Shown here piece after piece: positions 1 to 13,251 of a stretch of DNA of 64,000 nt; within the stretch, counting starts at the first letter, position 1; every line of letters starts with the position of its first letter. The position numbers were made by a program, and so were the translations under genes. Below the pieces are notes generated by a model. The model was not told where the DNA came from and did not search any database. It saw nothing but the letters and a program-made list of their open reading frames with translations. Source of the DNA: Epiperipatus broadwayi (lineage: Eukaryota > Onychophora > Udeonychophora > Euonychophora > Peripatidae). The stretch lies in the NCBI GenBank assembly GCA_028023455.1, contig JAQFVV010000013.1, positions 12,128,579 through 12,192,578 of the forward strand, given 5' to 3'.

Positions 1-833
1 TTGTTGAAAAGGGAAAATATGCATATTAAATTCAACAAGTTATATATAGCTGTTCTTTTGAGATTTATTGACAGTATTTTAATGTTGTCTTGCATTGTGT
101 TATATAATAATAATAACATGACAGTTCTTTAATTTTACATCCAAATCTTTGTGTTTATTGTATCAACTCACAAATGTAATATTATGCTTCAATGTTAAAA
201 TACTCCATCAGAAAATTGAATTGCATGATACAATATTTTCTTGCACCTTTATCATGATATAGATATTACTAAATATCTTTGCCTATACTGTTGTAATTAC
301 AATCCTTCTGAAACTGTACCAATCGTCTCCTAATGTTGTTTTGCTTTGCATTAGATTAAACTAGAAATAATAGTATAACTGAACTATTTATCCTAAACTT
401 CAGACTTTGTATTTATTGCATTATTCTGCCATGGATATGAAAGCAATGTTTATAATGTTGTGAATATTACTAAATATCTGCACATATACAATTGTAATAA
501 TGTTCTTGATTATGTGGATATAATTATTGCAATTATACTATTAATGCCATTATTGATATTTATTACTATTATTGTTGTTAATATTATATCATTTGTCAAA
601 GACAATTTTATATCAAATTTTAATTACATAAATAAATTTCTATGTATAAAAATTATTCCAATGTCAAAATAATGAATGTGACTTCAGTTAATTACTAGAA
701 ATCAACATCAACTTGGTAACATCTAATAATAATGACAATGATGATCATTGTACTATATTTTTAGTACAGCTTTAAAATAATCAAATAAATATATGGCATT
801 ATTAGTTTAGTTAAATATATTGTTATAACTTAC
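1..833. other. No gene seen; AT-rich flank
   Basis: This is low-complexity AT-rich sequence. The short open frame at 460-672 has hydrophobic, biased composition and no recognisable domain. Two stretches near 262-305 and 462-502 share the phrase attactaaatatct and may be an old duplication. I see nothing else. Confidence 0.6.
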
Positions 834-846
834 AATTCAGAATTAG

Positions 847-2100
847 GCCAATAATTCTATTTTTATTTTATTATGTCACTTAGTACTTTCAAAGGGCGAG
901 ATCTTCATTTTCAAAACTCTGGAAAATTGTAATGTAGACTGTTCTGTGTGAGAAATGCAAAATTATGCAAATCAAGTTTGCCATTTTGTAGAACGTATCT
1001 CTTTTACTTGTGAAATTAATGTCCGAAACAATCAAATAAGCCTACTTAGTCTTCCTCCTTAACTCATATCGCTCTCTGCACACCACCCGAGGATTATCTG
1101 GAATGCAGGGATGGCCTGTTGTAGCTCTATGCTGTGCAAAAATAGATGGATGGGAGGGGTCAGCTAGTGCTTTGTTGTACGCATACTTATGTTGTGATAA
1201 TCTTGTATGAACAGAAGCCCTAGTCTACCCATAATATGATGCATCACAGTTATTTTCAAGGCAAACTATATTATACACAGCCTTCTGTATATATAATAAG
1301 GGAGCTGATCCTTGGTAGTGTTAATGAGTCTGTTGAACTTGGGAGGAGTTCGATAGCATAAACTAAAATTGCTGTAAAAAATTGCTTGTAAGTTCATGTA
1401 TATATTTCTTACATAAGGCAGCAGAATTCTGGTTCGGTTCTGTATGTGTGCTGGGTTGGGTTGGCATTTAAAACTTTTAATTTACACTATCAATCGATTT
1501 TTTGTTATACTTTGCTTTTAGTAACTCAGCTCTAAATCTTTCAATATTCACTTTTTTATCAGCTCCAAATATGCAGAAATACTTTCAGTCCAGCCAATTT
1601 ATACCTGTTGGGTATGTTTGATAGGTGATGGATATGGCCTCTTATGTTTATGGGTTTGATAAGCATTTTATGGTAGGTACCTTGGGCTTCAATCCTCACC
1701 TGTAAGTTGAGATATTTGACAGCGGTAGGGATCTCCTGTTTTGCTATATTTATGATAAGCCCTGTGGCAGTTTTTAAATCTGTGATTATATCCTCTACTA
1801 TTTCTTGAGATGCTGTGATGAAGATATCCACATTGCGAATGTATAGTATGAGGTCCATGTTTAAATATCTTGGAATAATAATTTGTTCATATGCATTGAA
1901 AACAATGCTAGTTACAATGCCGCTCAATGGAAAACCCATGGGCCAACCATTGAGCATGTGGTGCCATTGTTGATTAAACACGGCATACATATTTTTATCC
2001 AGCCATTGTAAGAGTGTTTCTATAAACTGAACATATTACTGCTTTGCACCATGTCTGGTTAGTTCATCCTTCATTATAGCTATAGATCTTGGCCTATCAT
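847..2100 (-). pseudogene. Penelope-like RT/GIY-YIG remnant, left arm (minus strand)
   Basis: Read on the minus strand from 2100 down. An open stretch at 1990-1559 carries the RT palm (starts MYAVFNQQWHHMLNGWP, then a PLSG motif). The catalytic YVDD box is damaged: near 1826-1831 only one Asp codon follows the Val and the Tyr is replaced, so the copy reads NVD before IFI. This in-frame loss of one Asp would abolish polymerase activity. An upstream in-frame TAA lies about 17 codons before the stretch. Towards 1230 the GIY-YIG region keeps a Tyr-Tyr-Gly core but has a TAG directly after it. The outer end carries the same 3' non-coding tail as the right arm. Confidence 0.7.
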
Positions 2101-2114
2101 ATGACACACATATG

Positions 2115-3303
2115 GTAACTTTGGACATAGAAGAGCTGTATGGCTCTATTGATAGGCCAAAATTTATAGCTATAGTGAAGGATAAACTAACTAGACATGG
2201 CATGAAGCAGGAACATGTTCAGTTTATAGAAATGCTCTTACAATGACTGGATAAAAATATGTATGCCGTGTTTAATCAACAATGGCACTACATGCTCAAT
2301 GTTTGGCCCACAAATCTTCCATTGAGCGGCATCCTAATCAGCATTGTTCTCAATGTGTATGAACAAATTATTATTCCAAGATATTTAAACATGGACTTCA
2401 TACTATACAATTGCTATGTGGATGATATCTTCATCGCATCATTGCAAGAAACAATAGAGGATATAATCACAGATTTAAAAACTGCCAAAGAGCTTATCAT
2501 AAATGTAGCAAAACAGGAGAACCCTAGCTTTGTCAAATATCTCGACTTACAGGTGGGGATTGGAGCCCAATGCTTCCATCATAAAATGCTTATCAAACCC
2601 ATAAACAAAAGAGGTCATATCCATCACCTATTAAACACAACCAACAGGTATAAATTGTCTGGACTGAAAGTATTTCTACATAGAAACTGTAAATTGTGCA
2701 GCTTCAGAGCTGATAAAAAAGTGAATATTGAAAGATTTAGGGCTGAGTTACTAAAAGCGAAGTATAATAAAAAATCGATTGATAGTGTAATTAAAAATTT
2801 TAAATGCCAACCCAACCCAGCAAACATACAGAACCGAACCAGAATTCTGCTGCATTATGTAAGAAATATATACATGAACTTACAAACAATTTTTTACCAA
2901 CGATTTTAGTTTATGCTATCGAACCCCTCCCAACTTCAACAGACTCATTAACAATACCAAGGATCAGCTCCCTCCAATATATATACAGCAGGCTGTGTAT
3001 AATATAGCTTGCCTTGAAAATAATTGCCATGCAACATATTACAGGGAGACTAGGGCTTCGGTTCATACAAGATTATCACAACAAAAGTATGCATACAACA
3101 AAGCACTAGCCAACCCCTCCTATCCATCTATTTTTGCACAGCATAGAGCTACAGCGGGCCATTCCTGCATTCCAGATAATCCTCGGGTGATGTGCAGAGA
3201 GCAACATGAGTTAAGGAGGAAGATGAAGAAGGCCTATTTGATTGTTTCGGACATAAATTCCATAAATAAAAGAGATACATTCTATGCTATTTCCAAGAAA
3301 TAG
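2115..3303 (+). pseudogene. Penelope-like RT/GIY-YIG remnant, right arm (plus strand)
   Basis: The RT frame is recognisable from 2115, where VTLDIEELYG matches the Asp-x-x-x-Leu-Tyr catalytic motif of Penelope RTs. A TGA at 2244-2246 replaces what is a Trp codon in the left arm. The long open stretch 2259-2909 contains an intact YVDD box at 2415-2426. Near 2805-2825 the reading shifts to the frame of 2804-3007, and near 2990 to the frame of 2995-3303. That last piece, starting VYNIACLENNC and continuing with HTRLSQ and a terminal CIPDNPRV segment, resembles the GIY-YIG endonuclease of Penelope elements. The 5' part of a full-length element is missing. The coding remnant ends at a TAG (3301-3303), followed by a tail shared with the other arm to about 3442. 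Confidence 0.75.
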
Positions 3304-3523
3304 CAAACTTGATTTGCATAATTTTGTATTTCTCACGCAGAACAGTCTACACTACAATTTTCCAGAGCTTTGAAAATGAAGGCCTCGCCCTTTGAAAGTA
3401 GGAAGTGACATAATAAAATAAAAAATAGAATCATTGGCGTAATGTGTGACTTATTAGCGTAAAATATTTAAATATTACATATATATATATCAACACATAT
3501 TTTCAATTTTAATTCAGAATTAG

Positions 3524-6240
3524 ATATATACATTATTTAATATTGTTTCACCATGACCTGAACAGAAGTCACTTCAATGCCCTACATTCATATATATCAA
3601 ATATACTTATACCTTTATTGTTAAAAAGAGGTTGCCTTGACAACAGTTTGAAATTGTTGATTGTTATCTATTGTACCGAAAAACCTCCACCACCTAAACT
3701 GCAAGTCGGATCCAAACTCAGTCGAACCAAACTGAATTCAACCCCAACTCACCAGCACAGGTCAATGGATGATCTAAATCGACAACACAGTGCTATGCGC
3801 CAAGAAACTAGCTCAACGGTTGGTGATGATTTGAGACCCCTGAACTGACATTAATATCGGATAATAAACTGACTAAGATAATTTTAAGTCGAATCATATG
3901 TATATGTCCGGGTTGCCAACACAGACAGCAAAGTGACATTAAATAATGATTGAATAAAAGAGTTAAGAAACCAAGTGTGTTTATAAAATATTTAATAATA
4001 CTAGTAATAGTTTTGTTCGACTTTTAAATGATGATTATATTGATCACCTCTAGTCTTTAACAGAATTTATAATTACAATAAGCATGGCAGTCCCTATTAT
4101 ACACCAATGACTATTACACAATATTATGGAATTCTATATGTCTATGCCCCCAACAAGAAAATAAAGGCAGATAAAGGTATTCAATTGTAAAGGAAATTAT
4201 TATTCTAATTCTATGTGAAAGAATATGAGACTTATCTTCACATTCGCAAATCAATTCACGAAGAGCAAGATACGTATTTTAGAGCATAACTTTAACCTTT
4301 ATTAGAAAACTTATTTAATTTGAGATAACTGAGAATTTGTTCAACCTTAATGGAATCACTTCATCACACATTACGAGCATAAGAGTGGGCTTTACTAGAA
4401 GAGAGGAGTAACGGTGCTGACAACTAATGAGCTATAAAATGAACATGAAAGATAATGGCTTGTCGGTGATTTAAGTCACATGGTGGCTAGTATTTTACAA
4501 GTCTTACTGCCCTTTAAGGAGACGTGGAACACGAGGAAAGCCAGGCAGAGTCATAGCTACGAACCTTTGGTGTTCCAAATATAATAGAAGCGAGGGAGGA
4601 AGTGCTTTCTCTATAATTAAATAACAGCAATAACACCGAGGACAAGCCTGCGAAACGGAAGATAGCCCTACATCAGCAACGTTTGAAGATGATGACTTGA
4701 TAGTCACCGTTTGAAAAATAAAACCCAATTTATTCTAGAATGCTCTCTGTGACAACCTGATCAAATTAATTAAAGTCAAACGAGCTTTTAACTAAAATTA
4801 TTTAAAGCAATTATAAAATTATATTAATTATGCCCCAAACATTGTGCCCTCCTTGAATCTTAATAGAAAGTAACAGAAATTTGAATTAGAATATATTTAT
4901 TTGATTCCTTTATCGACCCTTTTGCAAAAACATTTTAAGATCATAAATATGGATATATAAACATTTATAAATTAGATAAAGGAGCTGGGGACACGGACTT
5001 AATAATTTATTATTAGCCAATTATAAACATAACAAACATTTAATAATTTCTTTCGACTCGATGATTGATAGAACGGTATAAATCTAGTTCTAAGGGGTGA
5101 GAATTACTATCAGACTTAATATTATATTATTTGCATAAGGCAAATGGAACAAAGGAGCTCATCGAGTCAAAGGATTATTGGCATATAATTAAAAATAAAT
5201 GGCATTAATAAATTATTCAATAAATATATATAATACAGTAAATGAACCGCCATCGTAAGAAAGGAAAATTACATTTAAAGACTAGAGGTTGAGAGAATTA
5301 TTACATGACTTAAATATAGCATAAATAAAAAAAAGTTTTGTACAGATTATTACATTAATAAATGAGAAGAGCTTTAAAGGGAGTGTAAAGTAAAGTTCGG
5401 AAACTGGCCAGAAAGTTACGGTTCATTATGGAAATATATTACCATTTCTTCTGGGGCTGGTTCCTTAGTTTACACGTCGGAGTTGATGGAGACGTAGGCG
5501 CGCATTTGGTAAATTACTTGAACAGCATTTTGATTTTGTCATGATTTTGGCAGCATGATTGGTCTGGAAAAGGTTTAGCAACTTCATTGAAGATTTTCAT
5601 GGGACTTCAGGCACAGTAGCCAGATTCCTGACATTTAGCTCCTCACCATGATAGAAACACTATTAAATTTATACTTTTAAAATGCGCAGAGTTTAATGGC
5701 ACTTCTCTAAAACAAAGATGGCTTCTCCCTTCTCCAAACTTTTCAGAGCTATTTATATTGTGTCTGATGCCTTCAGGCTAGCGCTTCTTTCATTTTCAAT
5801 GTTACAAGTTTCTACTAATTGATTTTAGATACATTTCCTTCGATAAGGCTTTCAAACTCATTAGCTCTGAATTCATTTTCTAATTAAAAAATGAATTTAT
5901 AAATCTAAAAAGTGATTTTAATTGGGAACTGTCCTTACATTTTAAAATATTATCTTTTCTAATTAATAAAACTTTCCCCATTGTCTTTGAAAAGGGACAA
6001 TCTGAAAGCTTATCAGCTTTTAATCACTAAAATTTTAACAAATTATGTAAAAGTAAAATAAAACATCCCCGACCCAATGAAACTTTAGAACAAATATATA
6101 TATTTAAATATTTATAAATATATACGCACAAACCACACAGTTATAATATATATAAATTCATGAATAATTTTATTACGAATTTATTAATAGCATTGATTAA
6201 TTTAAGCCTTAAACTAGTTAATTTTTACACACATTTATAT
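3524..6240. other. No intact gene; patches of less AT-rich, possibly LTR-derived sequence
   Basis: Parts of this stretch (about 3650-3950, 4360-4760, 5390-5800) are clearly less AT-rich and contain CpG. Short open frames at 3543-3848 (+) and 4504-4728 (-) encode Pro/Ser-rich or Cys-containing peptides without a recognised domain. On the minus strand a TATAAATAG-like box lies near 5745-5755 with GC-richer transcribed-looking sequence downstream to about 5400, an arrangement seen in LTR promoters. I could not find a second LTR or any pol motif, so this is a weak inference. Confidence 0.3.
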
Positions 6241-6400
6241 AATAGTTTTTCTTTAAGAAAACTAGCATGGATTGACCGTATAAAGCCCCATTGCATCGGA
6301 AATTTAAGGTTAGTACTAGGGTTTGAAGTGGGCTTATTGCTAGATGTCATGAAGCTAGGATCGAACTCAGATCCGACTACTTCACTATATTGAGGTTGTC
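6241..6400 (-). repeat. Possible tRNA-derived SINE fragment
   Basis: On the minus strand the sequence GAGTTCGATCC (complement of 6358-6368) fits the RNA polymerase III B-box consensus GWTCRANNC. The surrounding ~160 bp is less AT-rich than its neighbours, as SINE bodies often are. A convincing A box, cloverleaf or target-site duplication was not found. A short plus-strand open frame through here (6160-6393) is probably fortuitous. Confidence 0.3.
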
Positions 6401-9400
6401 TAAGTATTGATTGGTTTCTAATATACTTATATGTATATATAAGTAATTATATATATATAAACTGTAAAAATACTTTCATTTTAATAAATAAAAAAAACTC
6501 CTACAATGTTTTTTTTTTTACAATCAGATTATAAATATAAACTATTGTATTATTTTTTTTCTTTTGTGTCAAAAACCTTATTCTCATGACAACAATTATT
6601 TTGATTAAATCTCAATGACTATCTTCAAAATAAACTATCACTTATTAATTAAATTAACAAACCTTTATTGAATAAACTTTATCAATTTTATTACCAATTT
6701 AATTTTAAATAAATGTTAATTATATTTATTTTGTTTTTAATTTAGACTTAGAATTATTCCTGAATCAAAAGTCAAAATTAAAATTGCCAAAAAAATGTTG
6801 TAAAAAATCATTCTTTCAAATGACATTTTCATGGTATAAACTACAATAGTTCTTCTATAAAAGCAATTGCAAATCAATAACATGTAGTTTTATCAAGCAA
6901 AAGGTTTTAATGGCCTTTGCAAATTTTAGGGTAGCTTTTCATTTTATTAGACATAAAATATTTATTTCTAAGCATAAAGAAATATTTATTTTAAAATAAG
7001 AATAAAACTGTATTGCATCTATATTTTAATGATATAAAAGATTGTTAAAATTTATGATGGAGATCTAAATATTGAGATGCTAAAATAAGTGTTAAAAGAG
7101 TGGTAAGCATGGTTTTATTGATCAATCATAGTACTCTATTACCTAATTATTTTATCTTACTTTGGGTAGAGTATAAAAAACATATACATGGCACAATAGG
7201 CAAAGTAATATATAATAAAACAAAACACTGAAGTTACCTCCATAATTATCAATGTGTAAATAAACAAAAACAATAACTAACTTATGCATGCCTACCACAT
7301 TGATTGAGTACCATTTATAGTTAGAATTTTAAAAATCAAATATCATTAATAACTAAGGTGTAAATGTGAATAGACAATCTTCCATAATTTATATATTTAT
7401 ATAATTATACTGCTTATTTCATAAATCATCCATTACATTTATAAAATATGCCTCTTGATTTTTCTTTACTCAAATATTAATAACATTTTGATTTTTTAAA
7501 ATTCTAATAGCAAACGTTCCTCAAGATCAGTCATGATAAAATCTAGCTATAATATCTATTTATTTACACATTGGTATATTGAAAATTATGAAGTTAATGC
7601 TGATACTTTGCTATGTTGTTTTTTTTTCATATATATTTAATCCAATGAGAAAAATGCAGCTAAATTTAAAAGTATGTTTTAGAATGAATATTGTATTATC
7701 TATTTTTTTAAAAAAAAAACAACATAAATCTGCTAATTAAAAATAAAAATAATTATGTTATTATAAACAAAATACGAAAATTCTGAACAAAATAAATTTT
7801 ATAAATATTTGATAGTTCCATTTAAAATGTGAAAATATAATTGAAACATCTAAATTCTAATAAATAACAACACAACTTATGATCATTGTTTAAATTAATT
7901 GCTTCATTTCTGTGAAACATTATTACAGGTCAACTTCCATTTACAGACATTTATATATTTTTTTAGTTATTTTAATGTTTCATAAATACAATGTCATGTG
8001 ACAGCTTTATTACAAAAAATCTTCCATCCATTATTAATCTTCATTTGTATTCATTTCAACTGCTTTTCAGAGACATTGTCAGTCTAGTTTTTTCTTTAAA
8101 TTCAATCAATTCAGTTCTGATAGAATGACAGCCAAAAGAATAGCCAAATTACATCAAACTAATAAAAGTTAGAAATAAAAATCTAAATATAAAAGTTTAT
8201 AATATAATATCTAGCATAATAGTATCCTACATAGTTGGTACATGGGCTGTGGTTCAGCTGTCATTTCTAGTAATTGACGTTTTTATGATCTCCTAAGAAA
8301 TAACCCATTTGATTATTTTTTTGTTATGTTTTAAAGAAGTGAATATATTTTCTAAAAAATTATTATAGTGACAACTCAATGGTGCCATTCTATTTTAAAT
8401 AAATGTTATTTATTTCAAGTTCAAAAATGTTCCTTCAGTCCAAATTAAATATATTTATTTTAACATGATTACAATAACTTTTTTTAAAAATTATCAAATT
8501 TTAAGATAGTTTCAAATTTAGCAATTAATTTAACTTTAAACTACAACAAACAGATAAGTATTGATTATAACTGTGAACATTTTCAAACTTTTTAAGATGA
8601 AAATAAAACTTTATAAAATATTGAGATGCTAAAAATTTTAAATATTTTCAGAATACTAAGAATAATTGAAAATTCAAAAAGTCAGATATTTCACAATGAG
8701 GGAGTAACATTTTAATTAAATGGTGAAATTACCAGGCAAATAAATTGTTCAAAAATTTACATATTAGAGAAATGGGAGAAATTCAACTTCTTGGTTATCG
8801 TATCTATGTACTCTTGATTTATATAACACAAAATTAGATAAATCCAAATTTACAAAATAATGACAACTGTAATAGTTTAACTAAATGAAGGAAGTTGCAT
8901 GAAACCTATTTTTTTATCAATAACAATATTGTATTATCAAATTCTATAAGTTAGGATGTAAAAGTGCAATTGTAAATTTGTTGTAAAGATGCAATGAGAG
9001 CTTGTAGAGGGAAAGAGTATCAAAGTAAAATTCATATGAGGAATGCAACCATCAGTGCTATGTGGAGTAAAAGGGAAATTTATTATATTCAAGTAATATT
9101 TAATTTAACTAAAAATGTCTGAATTCAAATTTAGCCAAAAAATTATATGCTTCTTATAATATGAGTATAAATATTACATGTACTTGCAATTTATAAATTA
9201 ATTCATATCTTTTATTTAAGCACTGACATATCTTCTTAGATATATCCTTTGAATTACTTATGTGAGTATTTGAAAAGTGATACAATACAATCCGTTTGGA
9301 TGCCATGGTTAAATTTAATATTTTGTTATACATAATAATACTCCTCTCTACTAAATGTTTATAATCAAATAATTTCTCAGCGTTCAAATATGTAAGATGT

Positions 9401-12400
9401 TATTCAATTATTATCTGAGTTCAAAATAGAAAAATAAATTTATTTCATGAAATAAGGCTATAAAAGAATATCGAAATATTAAATATAAAAAATTTAATAT
9501 GAATAAAAACAAGCTGAAATACTGATGATGACTAATAACAAATCATATCTTTAACATTATTTTTGCTTTATTTTAACAAGTTTCCCTTCAGTAGGATTTA
9601 TGTTAAATTTTATTTTCAATCACAATTTAACTTTGGAAAGATCAAATAGATTATCCAATGAAAATTCTCAAATTTGTGTTGCTTAAGCAAAATTTGACAA
9701 AATACTGACCAAATATATTATTTTAGAAATTGGATTAACAATAATCAAACCATAAGCAACATGTTATGTTCTGGTCTATTTATGAATATAAATTTTTTTA
9801 AAATATAAATTTAGATTTGTTTTTTCACTTAAAATTGTTAAGTAATTTTTATTATTAAGTATCAAATCTTGAAATTAATTAAAATGTCACTTTGGACAGA
9901 GATATTCATATCTTGGATAAACATATGATTAATATATTTTTGATTAAGAAAAACTATTTGGTTAATCACCACTAATTTAAATCAGAGAAAAAAAATTAAA
10001 TTTTATTTTAACTACTCTTCTCAAACAAATATCAATTTTACTAAATTTAAAAAAAAAAAAAATTACATATCAATTGGCATGGAAAATAACATTGTCAGAA
10101 ATAAAAATTCAGATATAAAGACAAGACTTATAATTTTAAATTGTTTGAACATTTAGATCTTCTATTAATAGAAAAATTAACACAACAAAATAAAAAAGCA
10201 TAAAAGTCAATAAATTTATACGTGAATAATATAATATAAATACCATTATATAATAGCAATATTTCTATATATTTATTATAATAATAATACAAAAAAAAAA
10301 AATTTTGCCAAATATTTTATGCTCACAGTTACACCTACTATTTTTATATAAAGTTAATTAGAATCAAAAATAATGGGCAGAAAAAAACAATTCAAATATT
10401 TACAAATGTAACATATGAAAGTAAAATTTATCTATTAAACAACATATAACAATTATCTAAAATGTACAAAAAAATAAACATTACATAACTTTCTACTTAT
10501 TTTTAATTAACCAATTATTAATTAAATTAATTGATGTTTTATATATTCATACAGTTATAACTATTGTTATAAATATAATTACTTTCATACAGTTTTCTTC
10601 TATTACTTTCTTTAATGTAAATTTTCTATTACTTTCGTTAATGTGAAATGACAAGTCAATAAATAAATTCTTTTAAACTTTTCCATTAGTAAACAAACAT
10701 CATTTTTTTACAGTGTAATTGTAAATAAACTTCTTAACACAAAATCTAATTCAAAAGAATAAAATATATATCAGCAAAATAATGATTAAAAAAAGATAAT
10801 CAAAAGTAATTATTCTTATTATATTAAGAGCCTTAAAAATCCCTTACAAAAAGAAATGAAGTTTCTCCATTTCTGCCAATCGTCCTCAAGTCTTTTATAT
10901 CTTACTTTCATCTCTATATCTGTATCTAATGTTTATTTTTATTTTTACCACATGTCTTAACCTGATAACTGTATGTTTTTCTCAAAACAATGAGTAGAGA
11001 AAAACTTTTTTATTAAGTTTTATTTTGTTGATTGCTTAAATGATATTTAATATTGAAATAAGTGACTATACCTTCCCTCTACATATCAGGAACCTTTATA
11101 TAAAGATTTGCTATTGCAATCATTATTAATTTACACCCACTATTTCAATTACTAATCAACTATTTGATATAATGATTTTTAAAAGAAATTTCTTTTTTTT
11201 TTTTAAATGTCAACTATTTTGTAAGATTAATGACATGATAGGATTATAACTTCATAAAAATAACATCATTTATGTAGGATAAAATAGTGGCATTAGCGCC
11301 AACCAAAAAATATAATAAAGTACAGAGTGTATTCATTATGTACAGTAATAAAAGATATGTGCTTATTATACAGTATCTTTACAATAATAAAATGCAATAT
11401 AAAATAAGATATGATTACTGTACTTAACCTAATTTTCATTTAGACAATCTGATTTGGAATTGTCTGAATTGGAATTTTGTGATGCATCAAAAATAAATAA
11501 GACTTTCATTATAAATAGTGAAAGTACAAGTTTGATTTAGTATAATATGTAATCAAAGTAATCATATATAACGATTTGCATTTAAAAATAAATTTTAAAA
11601 TGTGTTCATTAGATACCAAATATATTCACCCAATTAACTTTTGTTTAAATATTCTCACAAACTAACTCTGACCAAAAAAAAACAAAAATTCTTTTATGAT
11701 AAAACTAAAAAATTTTAACTAAAAAAAAAAAAAAAGAGAAAAAAATTATTTTGTGCATTATATAATTTTACTAAATTGAAGTTGAAAATATCATTCATAT
11801 GTTTAATTTTTAGCCAGTGTCTTCATAATTCATAAGAAAAACAATTTCTGACAAATCAAATATAATGGAGTATTTCAATGCAAATGTAAAAAAATCAAAT
11901 AAATACAAACTTCAACTATTACAACACCAACAAGCATTAATAATAAATATTAAAATATATATATTACCTGAAAAACAATTTTTTATTTAACTAATTTTTA
12001 ATGAATAATTTTTCACTTACAGAAATTTTCATTTCTCCTCAAGCATTAATGAAGATGGCTGTAATAATCAAACCAACATGATAGCTTTGCCAGATATAGC
12101 TATTCTATAAATCTATCACTACCTGAATTCAAAACATGAATTCTTAGTGATGAAAAAATTAATGTGTATGAACTTTGCATATATTGTTATTATTTTCTAT
12201 TACTAATATTAGGTATAGTATCTTTTAAATTTAATTTACATTCAAAATATTTTATAAATTATTATGATTAAACTTATGTAGAAATATATCTGTTTATAAA
12301 TTAGTATGACAAGAGATTGCTATTTTTTTTTTTTTAGCCATGTCAACATTTAGTCGGTATAAATATAAAAAGAAAAATATTTTTTATAAAACAATTAAAG

Positions 12401-12640
12401 TATTATTGCAAAACCTCGTCATTCTCTTAACAATTTAGTTAGTATTTTAAAATGAGAAAGTCATTTCCACTAGCTTTAAATATGGAAAGTGTAAAAATAT
12501 TAATTTAATAATTAACATGAATAATCCTGATAAATGATCTCTGGATAGAATAAAACAGGCTGCAAAGACAGAGTAATTTAAGTAAGATTGTCTTTTTAAT
12601 AGTTCACAGTTTTAAGCAAAATACCCTCCAGGTTCGGGAA
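6401..12640. other. No gene seen; very AT-rich low-complexity DNA
   Basis: More than 6 kb of poly-A/T tracts, TA-rich stretches and stop codons in all frames. The open frame at 9387-9154 (minus) has no recognisable motif and biased Ile/Lys/Asn composition. Because the RCBTB-like gene runs leftward on the minus strand, this may be intron of that gene; I looked for its missing RCC1 and BTB motifs on the minus strand and did not see them. Confidence 0.5.
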
Positions 12641-12643
12641 TAA

Positions 12644-12757
12644 GCAAGCATGGGAAATGATAATTAAATGTATTAAATTTACTTGAACTGATATGCTTAT
12701 ATTTCTCAAGCATGGGAATGGATAATTAAATATACTAAATTTACTTGAACTGATATA
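12644..12757. repeat. Two-copy tandem repeat, period ~62 bp
   Basis: The phrase AGCATGGGAA, an ATAATTAAAT core and TTTACTTGAACTGATAT occur at about 12644-12693 and again at 12706-12757 with few differences. The second copy is interrupted by the transposon starting at 12758, which uses a TA inside this repeat as its target. Confidence 0.7.
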
Positions 12758-12863
12758 CATCCGGGTCTCGTTTTATGCAGATTTCTTTAAGGCGATTTTG
12801 AAGTTATGTGATTTATGTTTTTTCTTAATATCTTTGGTATGCGGTTTTCTTTTATGCAATAAA

Positions 12864-12989
12864 AATTATTAGATCAGAAGTCAAGCTCCGATAATGCGCT
12901 ATTACTTTAAATATTATAAATTTCACGCACTCACATGTCATATTTAAAGTAATAGCACATTATCAGAGTTCGACTTCCACCTAATAATT
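12864..12989. repeat. Inverted repeat (hairpin), ~50-bp arms
   Basis: The arm at 12864-12914 is the imperfect reverse complement of the arm at 12940-12989, separated by a ~25-bp loop. Shared phrases include TTTAAAGTAATAGC and its inverse GCTATTACTTTAAA. It lies inside the larger TIR element and is absent from the shorter relative at 42.8 kb, so it may be a nested foldback insertion. Confidence 0.7.
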
Positions 12990-13185
12990 TCAATATTTGC
13001 AGCACTTTATAATAGTACTGTAATACACTTTATGCAATAAAGAAGTTTATAATTCACTTAAAATCAGGATTTCCCCATTTTATATACACAAATCAAATTT
13101 GCAAGATTATAATGTAAATCGGTTCAAACGTTACAGTTGCATATACTATGCAAGTTGTTGTTTTTGCATTTTAAATCACATTCTA

Positions 13186-13251
13186 TTTTTGCTTTTTAAA
13201 AAAAGAGTATGTAATCAATTTTTGCTTTTTAAAAAAAGAGTACATAATCAA
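13186..13251. repeat. Two-copy 33-bp tandem repeat
   Basis: The unit TTTTTGCTTTTTAAAAAAAG followed by AGTAtgtAATCA is present twice back to back, with only two or three substitutions between copies. It lies within the 1.4-kb TIR element. Confidence 0.7.

Larger units (their letters stand above)
847..3510. mobile_element. Head-to-head palindromic pair of Penelope-like retroelements with 13-bp flanking direct repeat
   Basis: Two copies of one retroelement face away from a ~48-bp centre (about 2101-2148). The left arm (847-2100) is the reverse complement of the right arm (2149-3442) with moderate divergence. The 13-mer AATTCAGAATTAG occurs at 834-846 and again at 3511-3523, just outside the structure, as expected for a target-site duplication made by one insertion event. 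The right side holds about 70 bp (3443-3510) with no partner on the left. Coding content is reverse transcriptase followed by a GIY-YIG-like endonuclease, the order typical of Penelope-like elements. These are known to form partial tandem or inverted copies; I infer that mechanism here. Both arms are disabled. Confidence 0.75.

Noticed and set aside
460-672. Open frame of 70 codons
   Set aside because: Hydrophobic, AT-biased composition, no domain, no splice or promoter context.
3304-3540. Hammerhead ribozyme in the Penelope-like flank, known for some Penelope elements
   Set aside because: I looked for the CTGATGA...GAAA core near both ends and did not find it; a covariance search would decide.
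6160-6393. Open frame of 77 codons
   Set aside because: Overlaps a probable SINE fragment on the other strand; no recognisable protein motif.
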